Position numbers and translations under genes: made by a program
Assembly (NCBI GenBank): GCA_951213105.1
Contig: OX578150.1
Coordinates: forward strand, 19,570,022 to 19,634,021
Direction: 5' to 3'
From: Amaurobius ferox
Taxonomy: Eukaryota > Arthropoda > Arachnida > Araneae > Amaurobiidae
Length of the DNA: 64,000 bases
Shown here: positions 55,301 through 64,000 of the stretch, piece after piece
Layout of the letters: the number at the start of each line of letters is the position of its first letter
Numbering within the stretch: position 1 is the stretch's first letter
The notes under the pieces: generated by a model
Told to the model about the DNA's origin: nothing
Databases searched by the model: none
Seen by the model: the letters and a program-made list of their open reading frames with translations, nothing else

Positions 55301-55876
55301 TGAATCATGGTGGAAGGCCAACATATTTGATTTGGCAACATTATTATAAAGTGGACAAGGATGGGAAACAATGTGCAAAGTGTAAAAATTGTGAAAGTAT
55401 TCGAGCAAACCATGTAGAAAGGATGAAAACTCATTTATCACAGTACTTGCAAAAGAGAACTTTAGATATAGATGAAGAAGTGCAGTCTGAGTCTGAAGTG
55501 GAATCCAGACAAGCCGAAAAATAGCATAAAATGGATTCGTATGTTATCAAAACAAATACAGTTACTGCTGAAAAGATAGATGTATTGGTGGCCAAGTTTT
55601 CTATGCAAACAATATTCCATTCAGCATTGTTGAACATTCGACTTTTAAAGATCTTGTCAATGCACTACGACCAGGATATTGCATCCCTAACAGAAAGGCA
55701 TTAGCTGGACCCCTATTTGATATAGTTGTAGCAGAAGTTAAAGAAATAGCGAAGGTAAAACTTACTGGGAAGAATGTGACCGTAATTGAAGACGGATGGA
55801 GCAACCTACACAACGATCCTGTGATAGCGACATGCATTCATACTGAAAGCAAGGCCTACTTTCTTGATCTGTAGAT
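55301..55876 (+). pseudogene. hAT transposase N-terminal part (BED finger, DUF659), truncated
   Basis: Starts MNHGGRPTYLIWQHYYKVDK, followed by CAKCKNCESIRANHVERMKTHL, a BED-type zinc finger (C..C...H....H). After a stop at 55524 and a frame change it continues with FSIVEHSTFKDLVNALRPGY and VTVIEDGWSNLHNDPVI, the first catalytic region of DUF659/hAT transposases. It ends at a stop near 55874, close to the terminus of another element at 55903. Lightly decayed. Confidence 0.8.
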
Positions 55877-55902
55877 AGTGGCAGCAACAAAAAGAATGCT
55901 GA

Positions 55903-57895
55903 ATAGGGTGACCCGGGGTAAAATGGGTATATTTACTTTGTGTTGTTTTCATTTTACTAGACAACATTTTTTTAAAAGGAAAAATTATGATTAAAATGCT
56001 CGCATATCTGGCAACATTTTAACTTGGTAAAAAAAATCTGGCAACACATTTACTAGGCTTAGCAGCCATTTTGTTTTTCAGAAGATAGAACACTGTGTTT
56101 TTAGTGAATGATAACTTTTTTCCATAAAAATTTACAGGAAGAATTTTAGAAATATATTGTTAGAATTTTATAGAAGAAAGGTTTTCCTGACAGAAAACTT
56201 AAAAAGTATTTAAAAATTTTATTACTCATAAAAAATTTATAGCATGTACATGGGGTAAAATGGGTATAGCCAATATTTTTGAGTTAAGATGTGAATGTAT
56301 GAAAATTGATCAAAGTTGAAAGAACTTTGAGAGCAAATTTAGATTTAGGGCGAGTTATGTTATGCATTTACCCGAAACCCATTACATGTACATGTATATA
56401 CTTGTATTTGTACTAATAATAAATCATTATCTTATCTTAATAGGTGTATAAATTAGTAGGCCTACTCTGTATTTATTAGTACTACTAACTAGGCCTATTA
56501 TTTTACTTATTATTATATAGCCTACCCTATGCAAATTAGTACTATATAGGTATTAGCCTATCTTTTATTATTATTAACCCTTTCGGGATGACTGGCACGC
56601 CCGCGTGTCGGCTGTGAGCTTGTATTCAAGGACGGACGGCACGCACCCGTGACGGAGGAAACTTTACCATAAATGGCGAGTGGCACGCATGCGTGCCTTC
56701 ATGTGGAACATTTTAATTTGTCTACTAGATGGCGTTAAATGTCCATGGAACTAACTTCAACGTATTTTGCAGATACATAACCTTGGCATAAGGAGTTTAC
56801 AATGAATTATTTCTCCATTTGGAGTGGTGAAACATGATTTAGTAGTATAAACAGACAGAGCAATTCTCGCGGCATCAACAATTTTATAATTGAGTTTCGG
56901 GTTTTGTTTTTATTTCAGCATTGTGATTTCGTTGAATCATCGGTGAATCATAGGAGTATAAGAAAGTATTTTTTTTTTGTTTGGGTTTTAGAGGCAGTGA
57001 AATTATTCGTTTATTTCGGATGAAAGAATGGGAGCAACTAACAAGTATTTTGTATTCAGATTTGTATGACAAATATACATCAAATGGAAAATAAATATTT
57101 CTTTTATTCCTGAAAAGAGAAGATTTCTGTGTTGAATAGGTGATTTTTAGTGAATTTTTTTTCTAGAGTTAGGCTTAGCGCAAAAAATTTGCTGTCCTTT
57201 GGGAACAGTTTGGAAGCGAAAAGCTCCGTCTTTTGGGCTGCGGCAGTTCCAGAATGCCGCCGTTGCGAAAGGGTTAAAGGTAGCCTAGTCTACTACATAC
57301 TATAAACCTTAATAGGTATTGATAGCTAATGTATTGTCTTTTTAATTTCATTTAGTCATCACCAACTATGCCCAGAACATACATACGGAAGACCCAACCG
57401 ATGTACACTAATGCTGATCTTGAGAGAGCCATGTTGCAGGTAGAGGATGGAAGCTCAATCTATGCTGTTTCAAAAGAATCACATATTCCTTATGAAACCC
57501 TTAGAAGATGGGTTGTTGAAACTCCACAGCGGATGGGTTCTGGAAGGTCTACTGTAATGTCAGTCAAAGAAGAAGAAATGATAGTCCAAAGCCTGAAGTT
57601 TTTGGCAGATAGTGGATTTCCTTGGGATAGAGCAGAAGCAGATTTGATGGGAATGGTTGAAACCCTCATCAAAGATGTAAAATGACCAAACCCTTTTACC
57701 AACGATCTGCCAGGCGAGGCTTGGATTCTTGGCTTTGAGAAAAGATGGGCCTCTGAACTATCTAGACGGAAGTCAGAGCTCCTATCAATAACCAGAGCAG
57801 AAGGACTCTCAGATATTGTCATTCATGAATTCTATACCATGTATGGAAAAATTCTAAAAGACAATAATCTTCATCTGACGTTTAAGTAAGGAATT
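55903..57895 (+). pseudogene. pogo-like element with psq helix-turn-helix (5' end and N-terminal ORF)
   Basis: GGTGACCCGGGGTAAAATGG at 55906 looks like an element end, and GGGGTAAAATGGGTATAG recurs at 56251. The ORF at 57368-57685 starts MPRTYIRKTQPMYTNADLER with a psq-type HTH (SIYAVSKESHIPYETLRRWV). After a frameshift near 57685 it continues with FEKRWASELSRRKSELLSITRAEG up to about 57880. This is the N-terminal half of the DDE family whose C-terminal part, from another copy, is at 34082. The catalytic domain is missing here. A piggyBac MITE lies inside at 56578-57273. Confidence 0.7.
56578..57273. mobile_element. 696-bp piggyBac-type MITE
   Basis: Flanked by TTAA on both sides (56574-56577 and 57274-57277). 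Its ends are inverted: CCCTTTCGGGATGAC on the left and, reverse-complemented, CCCTTTCGCAACGGC on the right. There is no transposase. The left subterminal region has GGCACGC repeats (GGCACGCCCGCGTGTC, GGCACGCACCCGTG, GGCACGCATGCGTGCC), each with an inverted partner. It is GC-richer than its flanks. Confidence 0.85.
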
Positions 57896-58053
57896 CCCAA
57901 AATTAATGAGAGTTAACTTTTGCCGAAATGCAGAGAAAAGTATAGCAGCTATAAAATGTCATTCAGAGCCTTCTGATTGATCTCTTTAAATACTTAACCT
58001 AAGCAATAAACTTGTCATTTTCTCGTGAAAATCCATTTTTTTTCTCATCTCAG

Positions 58054-58207
58054 TGGAAATATACACATCTTCCATATTTTAAAAAACGTTGATGGAATTC
58101 CAAGATCAAAATCATTTTCAATTAAATCCTATTATTTGGATAAAAATGGCTATTTTGGACCGAAAATTGACCCTAACAAAAAGTTCCATGTTACATTTAT
58201 TAATTAG
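58054..58207 (+). other. Possible exon with strong acceptor
   Basis: TTTTTTTTCTCATCTCAG ends at 58053. The following reading is open for 50 codons (GNIHIFHILKNVDGIPRSKS, then YYLDKNGYFGPKIDPNKKF) and stops at 58205. No family recognised. It could be a host-gene exon or chance. Confidence 0.25.
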
Positions 58208-58440
58208 TAATTTATAGAAGACAGTTTAGCAAGATCGCGAAATTTTTTTATTTAAACACGATCGCCGGTATATTTCGTTTTATTTTTAAATATTTTCCAT
58301 TTTTTCAATCTGCTTCCATCCACTAATATTTTTATATTTTTTGTGCTTTTTATGCTAGGATATTATCTTTTAAACATATTGTTGGTGAAAATGAGATATA
58401 TGTTTAGGATAACGAAATTAAAATTTTTTTATTTATTCAG

Positions 58441-58602
58441 GCATTTAGAATTATACGGCTTATTAGAAATACATTTGAAGAGCATAAATTAGAATTTGAT
58501 ATATTTGCACCGATAGTTGAATATCTCATTTCAATTAAAAATGAGCATCCTTCTCATCTTAATTTTATTAAAAGTACTTTAAAATATTTTGAAACATATG
58601 AA
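58441..58602 (+). other. Possible exon upstream of a Tigger remnant
   Basis: AATTTTTTTATTTATTCAG ends at 58440. The open reading AFRIIRLIRNTFEEHKLEF, then NEHPSHLNFIKSTLKYFE, continues to where Tigger-like sequence begins near 58600. No family recognised. It may be the same gene as the stretch at 58054, if it is a gene at all. Confidence 0.25.
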
Positions 58603-58985
58603 CAAAGGTGCTTCTGCCAAAATATTAGATGAATATGGTGAGGGCACACTTTAGTTGAAATGTTTAAAAAAAAAAAAAAAAGACTTCTAATAACTACCCT
58701 GAATAATCAACTTTTTTCAGACATTTTTTTCTTTCATAATTTTTCTTAATAACTAAATTTGATACTATAAATACATGTAATTTACATTTTAGTTAACCCA
58801 TATAGATTGTAAAAAAGCTTCTTTTAATACATTTATATTTTTAAAATGAATTATAATTTTCTATAACGATATTTGAGACCATTCCAGTAAGTTTTAGAAA
58901 AAGTGTTCTGAATTACGGAAAAAACCCTTATCCAGAATGCCTGAAGTCCCAAGCATTCTGGATAATAGATCCTGTACTGTATTTG
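58603..58985 (+). mobile_element. Tigger/pogo remnant (HTH scrap and terminal repeat)
   Basis: AACAAAGGTGCTTCTGCC and the bases to about 58650 match the HTH part of the relic at 7895-7945. From 58805 to 58985 the sequence, reverse-complemented, matches the terminal fragment at 31264: ATCTATTATCCAGAATGCTT, then GGGACTTCAGGCATTCTGGA and TAAGGG. It is an internally deleted copy with one recognisable end. The other end was not found. Confidence 0.72.
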
Positions 58986-59099
58986 ATTTTTTGTATTGAT
59001 TTCCATTGTTAGTGATGGCTTCTTCTATGGTTTCTGTTAGCAGTATTGTAGCTAAATTTCAGGGAATTTTAGCATGTAAATTGAAATGTAATTTCTCGT

Positions 59100-59870
59100 G
59101 CGGAAGGTCTATTTTGGGGTGAGAGGGAATTTCGAATAGGATATTTTGTCTGCATTTATTTCAAGAGAAGCAACTATTTATGGATTTTCTTCAGGAATCA
59201 GGTTTGATTCAGTGTGAGATGGTGTGTTTGCAATGTAATGGTAAGATGACTTTTGCTTCTAAGACTTCTCTTTCAGATGGGTTTAATTGAATCTGTAGAA
59301 ATGTAACTGATTCTAAAGTGTGTAGTAGCATGAAAACAATTAGGCAGAAGTCGTGGTTTTGCTTTAGCAAGCTGAGGATAGACGAGATTTTTTCATTAAT
59401 ATATGAACTCGTGATGGGAACTAAAACTTTGGATCTGAGTTGAGAGTATTTTTTTACTTCTTCGACCTTAGCAGAGACAATTTGTTAATGAGACGATTAG
59501 GGATTCAGTTGAAGAGAGTTCAAAGAAAATTGGGGGTGTTGGGAAAGTTGTGGAGGTGGATGAATATCGAAATATAACAGAGGACACACAGTGGAGGGAT
59601 GCTGGAAGGCTTACGATTCATTAGGAACAGAGGGTTATGATCACTTAACTGTAAATCAAAGCTTGAATTTTGTGGATCCAATGACTGGATGCCATACACA
59701 TACAATAGAAAGCAAGTAGAGATACATTAAAAGCACACTTCCTTCGCACAACAGACTTTAAGTATTATTAGGCTGTATATATGTATAAAAAATCATGTGC
59801 GGATAAAGGAGTTGATACTTTTAATCGACTTTTGGAATATGTTAGCGAGATTGACTGGGAAAAACGTAAG
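59100..59870 (+). pseudogene. Merlin (IS1595/ISXO2-like) transposase, second copy
   Basis: A more complete but decayed copy, about 90% identical by eye to the split copy at 34925/40846, and showing what the LINE interrupted. Readable: N-terminal MVCLQCNGKMTFASKTSLSD, YFFTSSTLA, then VVEVDEYRNITE (VEVDES-like region with a small deletion that removes part of the SKF..WKYNRG stretch). Next are EGYDHLTVNQSLNFVDP, HTHTIESKWRYIK (the T.ES.WR motif with a late catalytic residue) and CADKGVDTFNRLLEYVSEID. Stops and indels throughout. Downstream at 59875-59880 the sequence returns to AT-rich DNA. Confidence 0.78.
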
Positions 59871-59880
59871 TCACATGATA

Positions 59881-59999
59881 AATTTTAGGATGGTAATTGC
59901 CATTTTTTTTTTGTATTAACACGTGCTTTCTCTCGTTTGTGTATGACATTTGTATTTTATGAATTTTTGCACTCTACATTTTAAGTATCGTTCTTTTGA
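59881..59999. other. AT-rich spacer
   Basis: Leads into the minisatellite; no gene. Confidence 0.4.
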
Positions 60000-60375
60000 A
60001 ATTTCGTTAAAGTACCATATTCTTTTAATACTTTAACATTATTTTATACTTATTTATATATTAGATTTTTACAATTTATTCTATGTATCGTTTGTTTTAA
60101 ATTTCTTTAAAGTACAAACTTTTTTCTAAGTATCGTTTTTCCTAAATTTAGTTAAAGTACAAACTTTTTTCTAAGTATTGTTTTTTCTTAAATTTAGTTA
60201 AAAGTACAAACTTTTTTCTAAGTATCGTTTTTCTTAAATTTAGTTTTATGTACAAACTTTTCTAAGTATCATTTTTTCTTAAATTTAGTTAAAGTACAAA
60301 CTTTGTTCTAAGTTCTGTTTTTTCTTACATTTTGTTAAAGTACAAAAGTTTTTATAAAATTTCGTATTTTGTCTA
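60000..60375. repeat. Minisatellite, about 45-50 bp units
   Basis: Five to seven units of the form TTTAGTTAAAGTACAAACTT followed by TTTTCTAAGTATCGTTTTTTC. The clearest run is 60110-60325. The units differ by a few bases and by length of T-runs; earlier units (60000-60110) are more diverged. Non-coding. Confidence 0.85.
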
Positions 60376-60726
60376 AGTATTGTTAAATTGGCATTTTTAT
60401 GCACTTTTAATTATATATGTTTATATTTGTTACATGCAATGTCCAAGACGGCATCCGTTAGGACTTTTCAAACACTGTACGCATTAGCGCCATTCTTGGT
60501 TGACAAAAAAAATGGCAGATTTAGCCAAATTCTTTATATCCAATCTGTTCCACGTGAAATTTAGTATGTATTGGATAACTTTTTTTAAAGGATATTATAA
60601 TTTAAATACCATATTATATATTATTTTCATGGAGTTATATGAGTAAACTATTTAATTTCACTGAAAACTATTAGTGTTATGAGTATATAATAATAATTTT
60701 TATTTAAAGATTATTTTAAAATAAAA

Positions 60727-62450
60727 TGTCCCTTCCAGAAAACATTTTACACAACTTATTAACCTGTGGCTCAAACCAGTTAACATAATTTGATGAAAAC
60801 TCTAGACCAAAGCAAGGTTGTTTGTCCAAATGTTATTACATATTTAATTTTTTATTCATCTGCCCAGAAATCTGGCAACTATATAAAAAGTTGTCCCTTC
60901 CAGAAAAAACAACATGGTTGTCGCTTGTTTACGTTTTTTCTGAGAGCACTGAGTTTATTTTGCATCTTCATGGAATAAAAATTGAAAAATTGTTAGTTTT
61001 TTTTAGAAAATGAAGTTAAGCAACTGTTTTTAATTATTTTATTACACATTTAAGGACATTTAAAATGGAAACAACGCCAAATCCCTCAAAGAAGAAGGAT
61101 ATCACTGGTATGGATCGCAAAAGATATAAAGATGCTTAGAAAGCCAAACTAACACCCCCAACAAAGAGAAGAAGTTGAGCTAAAAGATATAGAATGAAAA
61201 AAGGTGAAAAACAAGGCTACTTTAACAGAAACAGAAGGAATAGAGAAGCGAAAAAAAGAACGTTTAAAAAAGCAAACATACAGAGCAAAACTCAAAGCAA
61301 ATAAATTAGGTGCTAGTCAGAGTAATGCAAATTCTTACAAGTCGCCACACACCTTGCAAAAAACAATGATTAAGGTGCAAAAATCTCTCCCATATAGCCC
61401 CAGGAAGCGTTTAGTTGTTTTGAAAGAGATGATTCTTTGTTTGTGGGTGTTATTGTGGGAAAGATAGGTTACAGTGTGCAGATGCGAGTGAAGAAAAAAA
61501 AAAGGGGGAAATTGTTGTAATGAGTCAACAAAAACATTCAAGTCAGGAATGCGAAGAACCGTTTGTTCAAGAGAAAGGTGCTTCAACTACACCAGTTAAA
61601 CTTGTTGTGGGCAACTTTGTACTTGTGAAAATGTTAAGAAAGAAACGGTCTGCTAGTTATGTGGCTCAAATACAAGAAATAGACTCTGACTAGCAGCTAA
61701 AAATCAACTTCCTCAAGAGATCTGGAAACTCAGAGAGCATTTATTTACTCGTCAGAAGTATTATACATAGAGTATGAAGATATTGAAAACATTCTTCTCA
61801 CCCCAATAATCACACCTTGAATCATTAGCTTCCCACTTGATGTCTTGTAGAAGCTTAAATTTATATGCTTCATGTCATGCAGTTCGAATTTTACAAATTA
61901 TTTTTTTTTAATTTTAATTGTTTTTGATAATTATTCAATTACAATTATTAAAATATTTCAACCTATTAAAATTATGAATAATTTATTATTAAATTACATA
62001 AATTAGAAGTTATGTCAAGCAGAGAGTTAACATTATGCCCTTAACTTTAATATAGAAATTTTGTTCCCTCTGGAAAAGTCCCTTCCGTAAGAATTTAAAA
62101 TTGATGTATTTTTCTTATTTTAACTAATTACACCAAACCAAATGTGACCAAATGTAAGCTGTTGTATGTAGTTTAGTTCCATTAAAGGAAATTTGAATAT
62201 GTTAACAGGTTTGGCTGAATTTTCCTTTTTGTCAGTTTACACAGTTAGCTGATGGTTAAATTTTGTCCCTTCTGGAAAAGTATTAAAAATTATAAAATCA
62301 GGTATTTACATTTCAAATAATATATAATTATTATTATATACACATAATATACGTGCATACCAATTCATATCTTAAATTGTAATTATAAAAAAGAAATAAT
62401 ATAATAGTTTTAAAAATTAACAAAGTGAAGAATTGTCCCCTCTGGAATGT
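60727..62450. repeat. Six dispersed copies of an 18-bp motif around a basic ORF
   Basis: Consensus TTGTCCCTTCTGGAAAAG. Copies at 60727 (TGTCCCTTCCAGAAAAC), 60892, 62062, 62079 (GTCCCTTCC only, the second half of a close pair), 62263 and 62433. All are in the same orientation, two left and four right of the coding-like stretch at 61066-61690. They could be subterminal transposase-binding repeats of a DNA transposon. Confidence 0.6.
61066..61690 (+). pseudogene. Lysine-rich ORF of an uncharacterised invertebrate family, decayed
   Basis: Starts METTPNPSKKKDITGMDRKR, with early stops. The main block (61204-61467) is basic: KKERLKKQTYRAKLKANKLG and the characteristic YKSPHTLQKTMIKVQKSLPYSPRKR. 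A second block (61521-61690) has KLVVGNFVLVKMLRKKRSAS followed by YVAQIQEIDSD and, after a stop, INFLKRSGNSE. I recall similar proteins (SPxxLxKAVxKV..LP.SPRKK; VGNFVLVKF..KK....YVG.I) as multi-copy uncharacterised genes in arthropods, which suggests a mobile element, but I cannot name the family. The usual long middle is missing between the blocks. The flanking 18-bp repeats support a transposon. Confidence 0.5.
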
Positions 62451-63510
62451 ATAGACAGCCCCTATATTAAAGGATCTAGTAGGCATGAATATATTTTTGA
62501 AACTGCATTTCAATTGTGTGCTGCAAAAGAAAAAAAAAAATCTGAATTGTAAAATGGATAATAAAATTTTTGTTATCTATGTACATTTAGATTTTTCCAA
62601 TACTCTTTAAATTTCCTTTTATTTAATTTTAGAATTCATGATTTATAACGAATCTATTTAGCCAAGTTATCTTTTGGCTACAGATTTTTTTTTGTCGTTG
62701 TTGATTAACTAAACTTCTAAGGTTAGTTAAAAGTCAGTGAGAACCCTGAATTATTGTTCCTTGATGTGTCATCTGTTCTGGAACAATACGGAAAGTACAT
62801 ATCTGCAAGAGTTAATATGCAGTTTTCTATGCATACTAGAAATATGGGTTTTAAACGCACAATAAACTGTTGAATATTCACAACGCATTGTAAATATTTG
62901 TCACTGCATATGCCCATAACAGCAGCAATTGTACATATATCAGTTTCTAGCAAGACTCTGCTTACTTAAAAAAGTCACAGATTATGGATTTCTCTTTGGT
63001 TAATACTCGTACTTCTTTTTATTTTCGCTACTATGTAACTGTTTAGAGCTCAAGGTTTTGCCTCCACGTGAGGCTTAATCCTAGCAATTGAAAAAAAATA
63101 GGTCTTGTAAACTTTAAATTTTTATACTACACTTATTTTAAGCCAATATGGTCACTGGCCCCAGCACAGACTAATATATATATAGTATAGTATTCTGAGG
63201 GCTCCAGTAAACACCCGAATATAAAGAAATAATTGCTTGTGAAAGACCATATCAAATATTCATGAAGACTAGATAGTCTTAGTCTTCATGCAAATATCAT
63301 AGACTAAAATGTAAACCATGAAGACTAGAGAGACTCTGGGCCGATCCCACCAACAACCGTTAAAATATAGCAGAGGTTTAACGGTTGATTAGCACTGTTT
63401 TGCGTCCCACCAACACGTTTATGGTATTAAAGAGCTCACTAAAGTGCTGTTAATTTAAGTGGCCGATTTTGGCCACTTAAATATTTAACAGTTGATTAAA
63501 GTCGAACAAG
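61800..63510. other. AT-rich stretch, no gene; promoter-like right end
   Basis: From 61800 to 63300 there is no coding pattern. At 63250-63330 GAAGACTAGATAGTCTTAGTCTTC forms an inverted repeat, and GAAGACTAGAGAGACT follows. From 63330 to 63480 the sequence GATCCCACCAACAACCGTTAAA recurs partly as GTCCCACCAACACGTTTA, with a GTGGCCGATTTTGGCCAC palindrome at 63460. This is denser in motifs than the flanks. Confidence 0.4.
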
Positions 63511-63545
63511 ATGGCGGCAATTTCTGTATCATTTGATATTTCAAG
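63511..63545 (+). other. Possible first coding exon
   Basis: CAAGATGGCGGC gives an ATG in good context, also a YY1-like site. The reading MAAISVSFDIS runs to TTTCAAG followed by GTGAAA, a plausible splice donor at 63545/63546. No further exon is recognised to the window end, so this is only a candidate. Confidence 0.2.
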
Positions 63546-64000
63546 GTGAAATTTTATTTAAAATTGAATTCTTTTATATTTCTTTTCCGAAAGAAGAGTG
63601 TTTGAAAGTTTTTACAACATAGGGGAAAATAAAGCCGATTTTGCTTATTTATCGAAGTCGGTGAAAGTTTGAAAGACACTTAGGAGTATTTACAATACAC
63701 TACTCAGGTATGTAATGCATATATTTCGTTTATATTATGCTACAAGTTTCTTAACTTCTTAAACCATAATGTACGCTTTTGAATTATGCTAAAATTACAG
63801 AATTTAAAGTCTTGGAAGAGAATTAAACTTGTACTGCAATATTTCGGCCGATCTGTTTATTATATCAGATAGGCTGTTTTATTGTTGAACCAGTTATAGA
63901 AATTGTCCTATATGGTCTGATTTAAAAATTTCATATGTTGTCCGTAATTTTTTCTTGTTTAGAATAGCATTTTTACATTTATTTGCATATAATCTCAGAA
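63546..64000. other. Unassigned sequence to the end of the window
   Basis: AT-rich, possibly intronic if the candidate exon at 63511 is real. No repeat or coding pattern recognised. Confidence 0.4.

Noticed and set aside
1..64000. CRISPR array, bacterial operon, riboswitch or integron-like system
   Set aside because: No regularly spaced identical short repeats with unique spacers. Gene structure, Pol III elements and retroelement content are eukaryotic.

Overview
This is a eukaryotic, AT-rich, gene-poor and repeat-dominated window, most likely from an arthropod. A chelicerate such as a spider would fit, but the sequence does not prove it. The grounds are a 5S rRNA-like unit with an animal/arthropod-type sequence, the mix of element classes (RNase H-bearing LINEs, Jockey, Penelope, Ty3/Gypsy, hAT, pogo/Tigger, piggyBac and Merlin), and the lack of any long host gene. 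I recognise no intact host gene. A few short exon-like open stretches (about 10.1 kb, 58.1-58.6 kb and 63.5 kb) are the only host-gene candidates, and all are weak.

Layout. 0-7.1 kb: a Penelope-like element (RT with YVDD, then GIY-YIG endonuclease) on +, split by a minus-strand LINE of 'family A' that left a 13-bp target duplication. A well-formed type I hammerhead ribozyme lies in the Penelope 3' region. 7.2-10.3 kb: hAT and Tigger/pogo debris, a 354-bp tandem duplication and an exon-like fragment. 10.3-21.7 kb: nested minus-strand family A LINEs (ORF1 with CCHC knuckles; ORF2 = endonuclease-RT-RNase H). 21.7-25 kb: a second RNase H LINE (R1-like), interrupted by a 616-bp hAT MITE. 26.5-30.9 kb: a solitary LINE 5' UTR, then a hAT-like transposase relic that was entered by a 5S-derived SINE, which was in turn entered by a LINE. 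32.4 kb: a full-length 5S rRNA-derived SINE with a 15-bp target duplication. 34-41 kb: a pogo-like fragment, then a Merlin (IS1595-type) relic carrying the best-preserved element here, a plus-strand LINE with a DUF4780-like ORF1 and a 1,160-codon open ORF2 block. 41-44 kb: AT-rich DNA with tandem repeats. 44-53 kb: LINE pieces, a tRNA-derived SINE and a 5.6-kb Jockey-clade LINE. 53-55 kb: a Ty3/Gypsy pol remnant. 55-62 kb: hAT, psq/pogo, piggyBac-MITE, Tigger and Merlin relics and a minisatellite. 62-64 kb: mostly nothing recognisable.

How it fits together. Nothing resembles an operon or pathway; this is insertion stratigraphy. The points most worth following are: (1) a LINE 5' UTR of about 480-630 bp, ending exactly at the ORF1 start, shared by LINE families whose ORF1s are unrelated; (2) repeated 60-70 bp insertions made only of the extreme 3' end of family A, all broken at the same RNA hairpin; (3) the Penelope hammerhead ribozyme; (4) the 5S-derived SINE family. 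Reading was by eye. Boundaries are exact where target duplications or terminal repeats could be read, and approximate (tens of bases) elsewhere.
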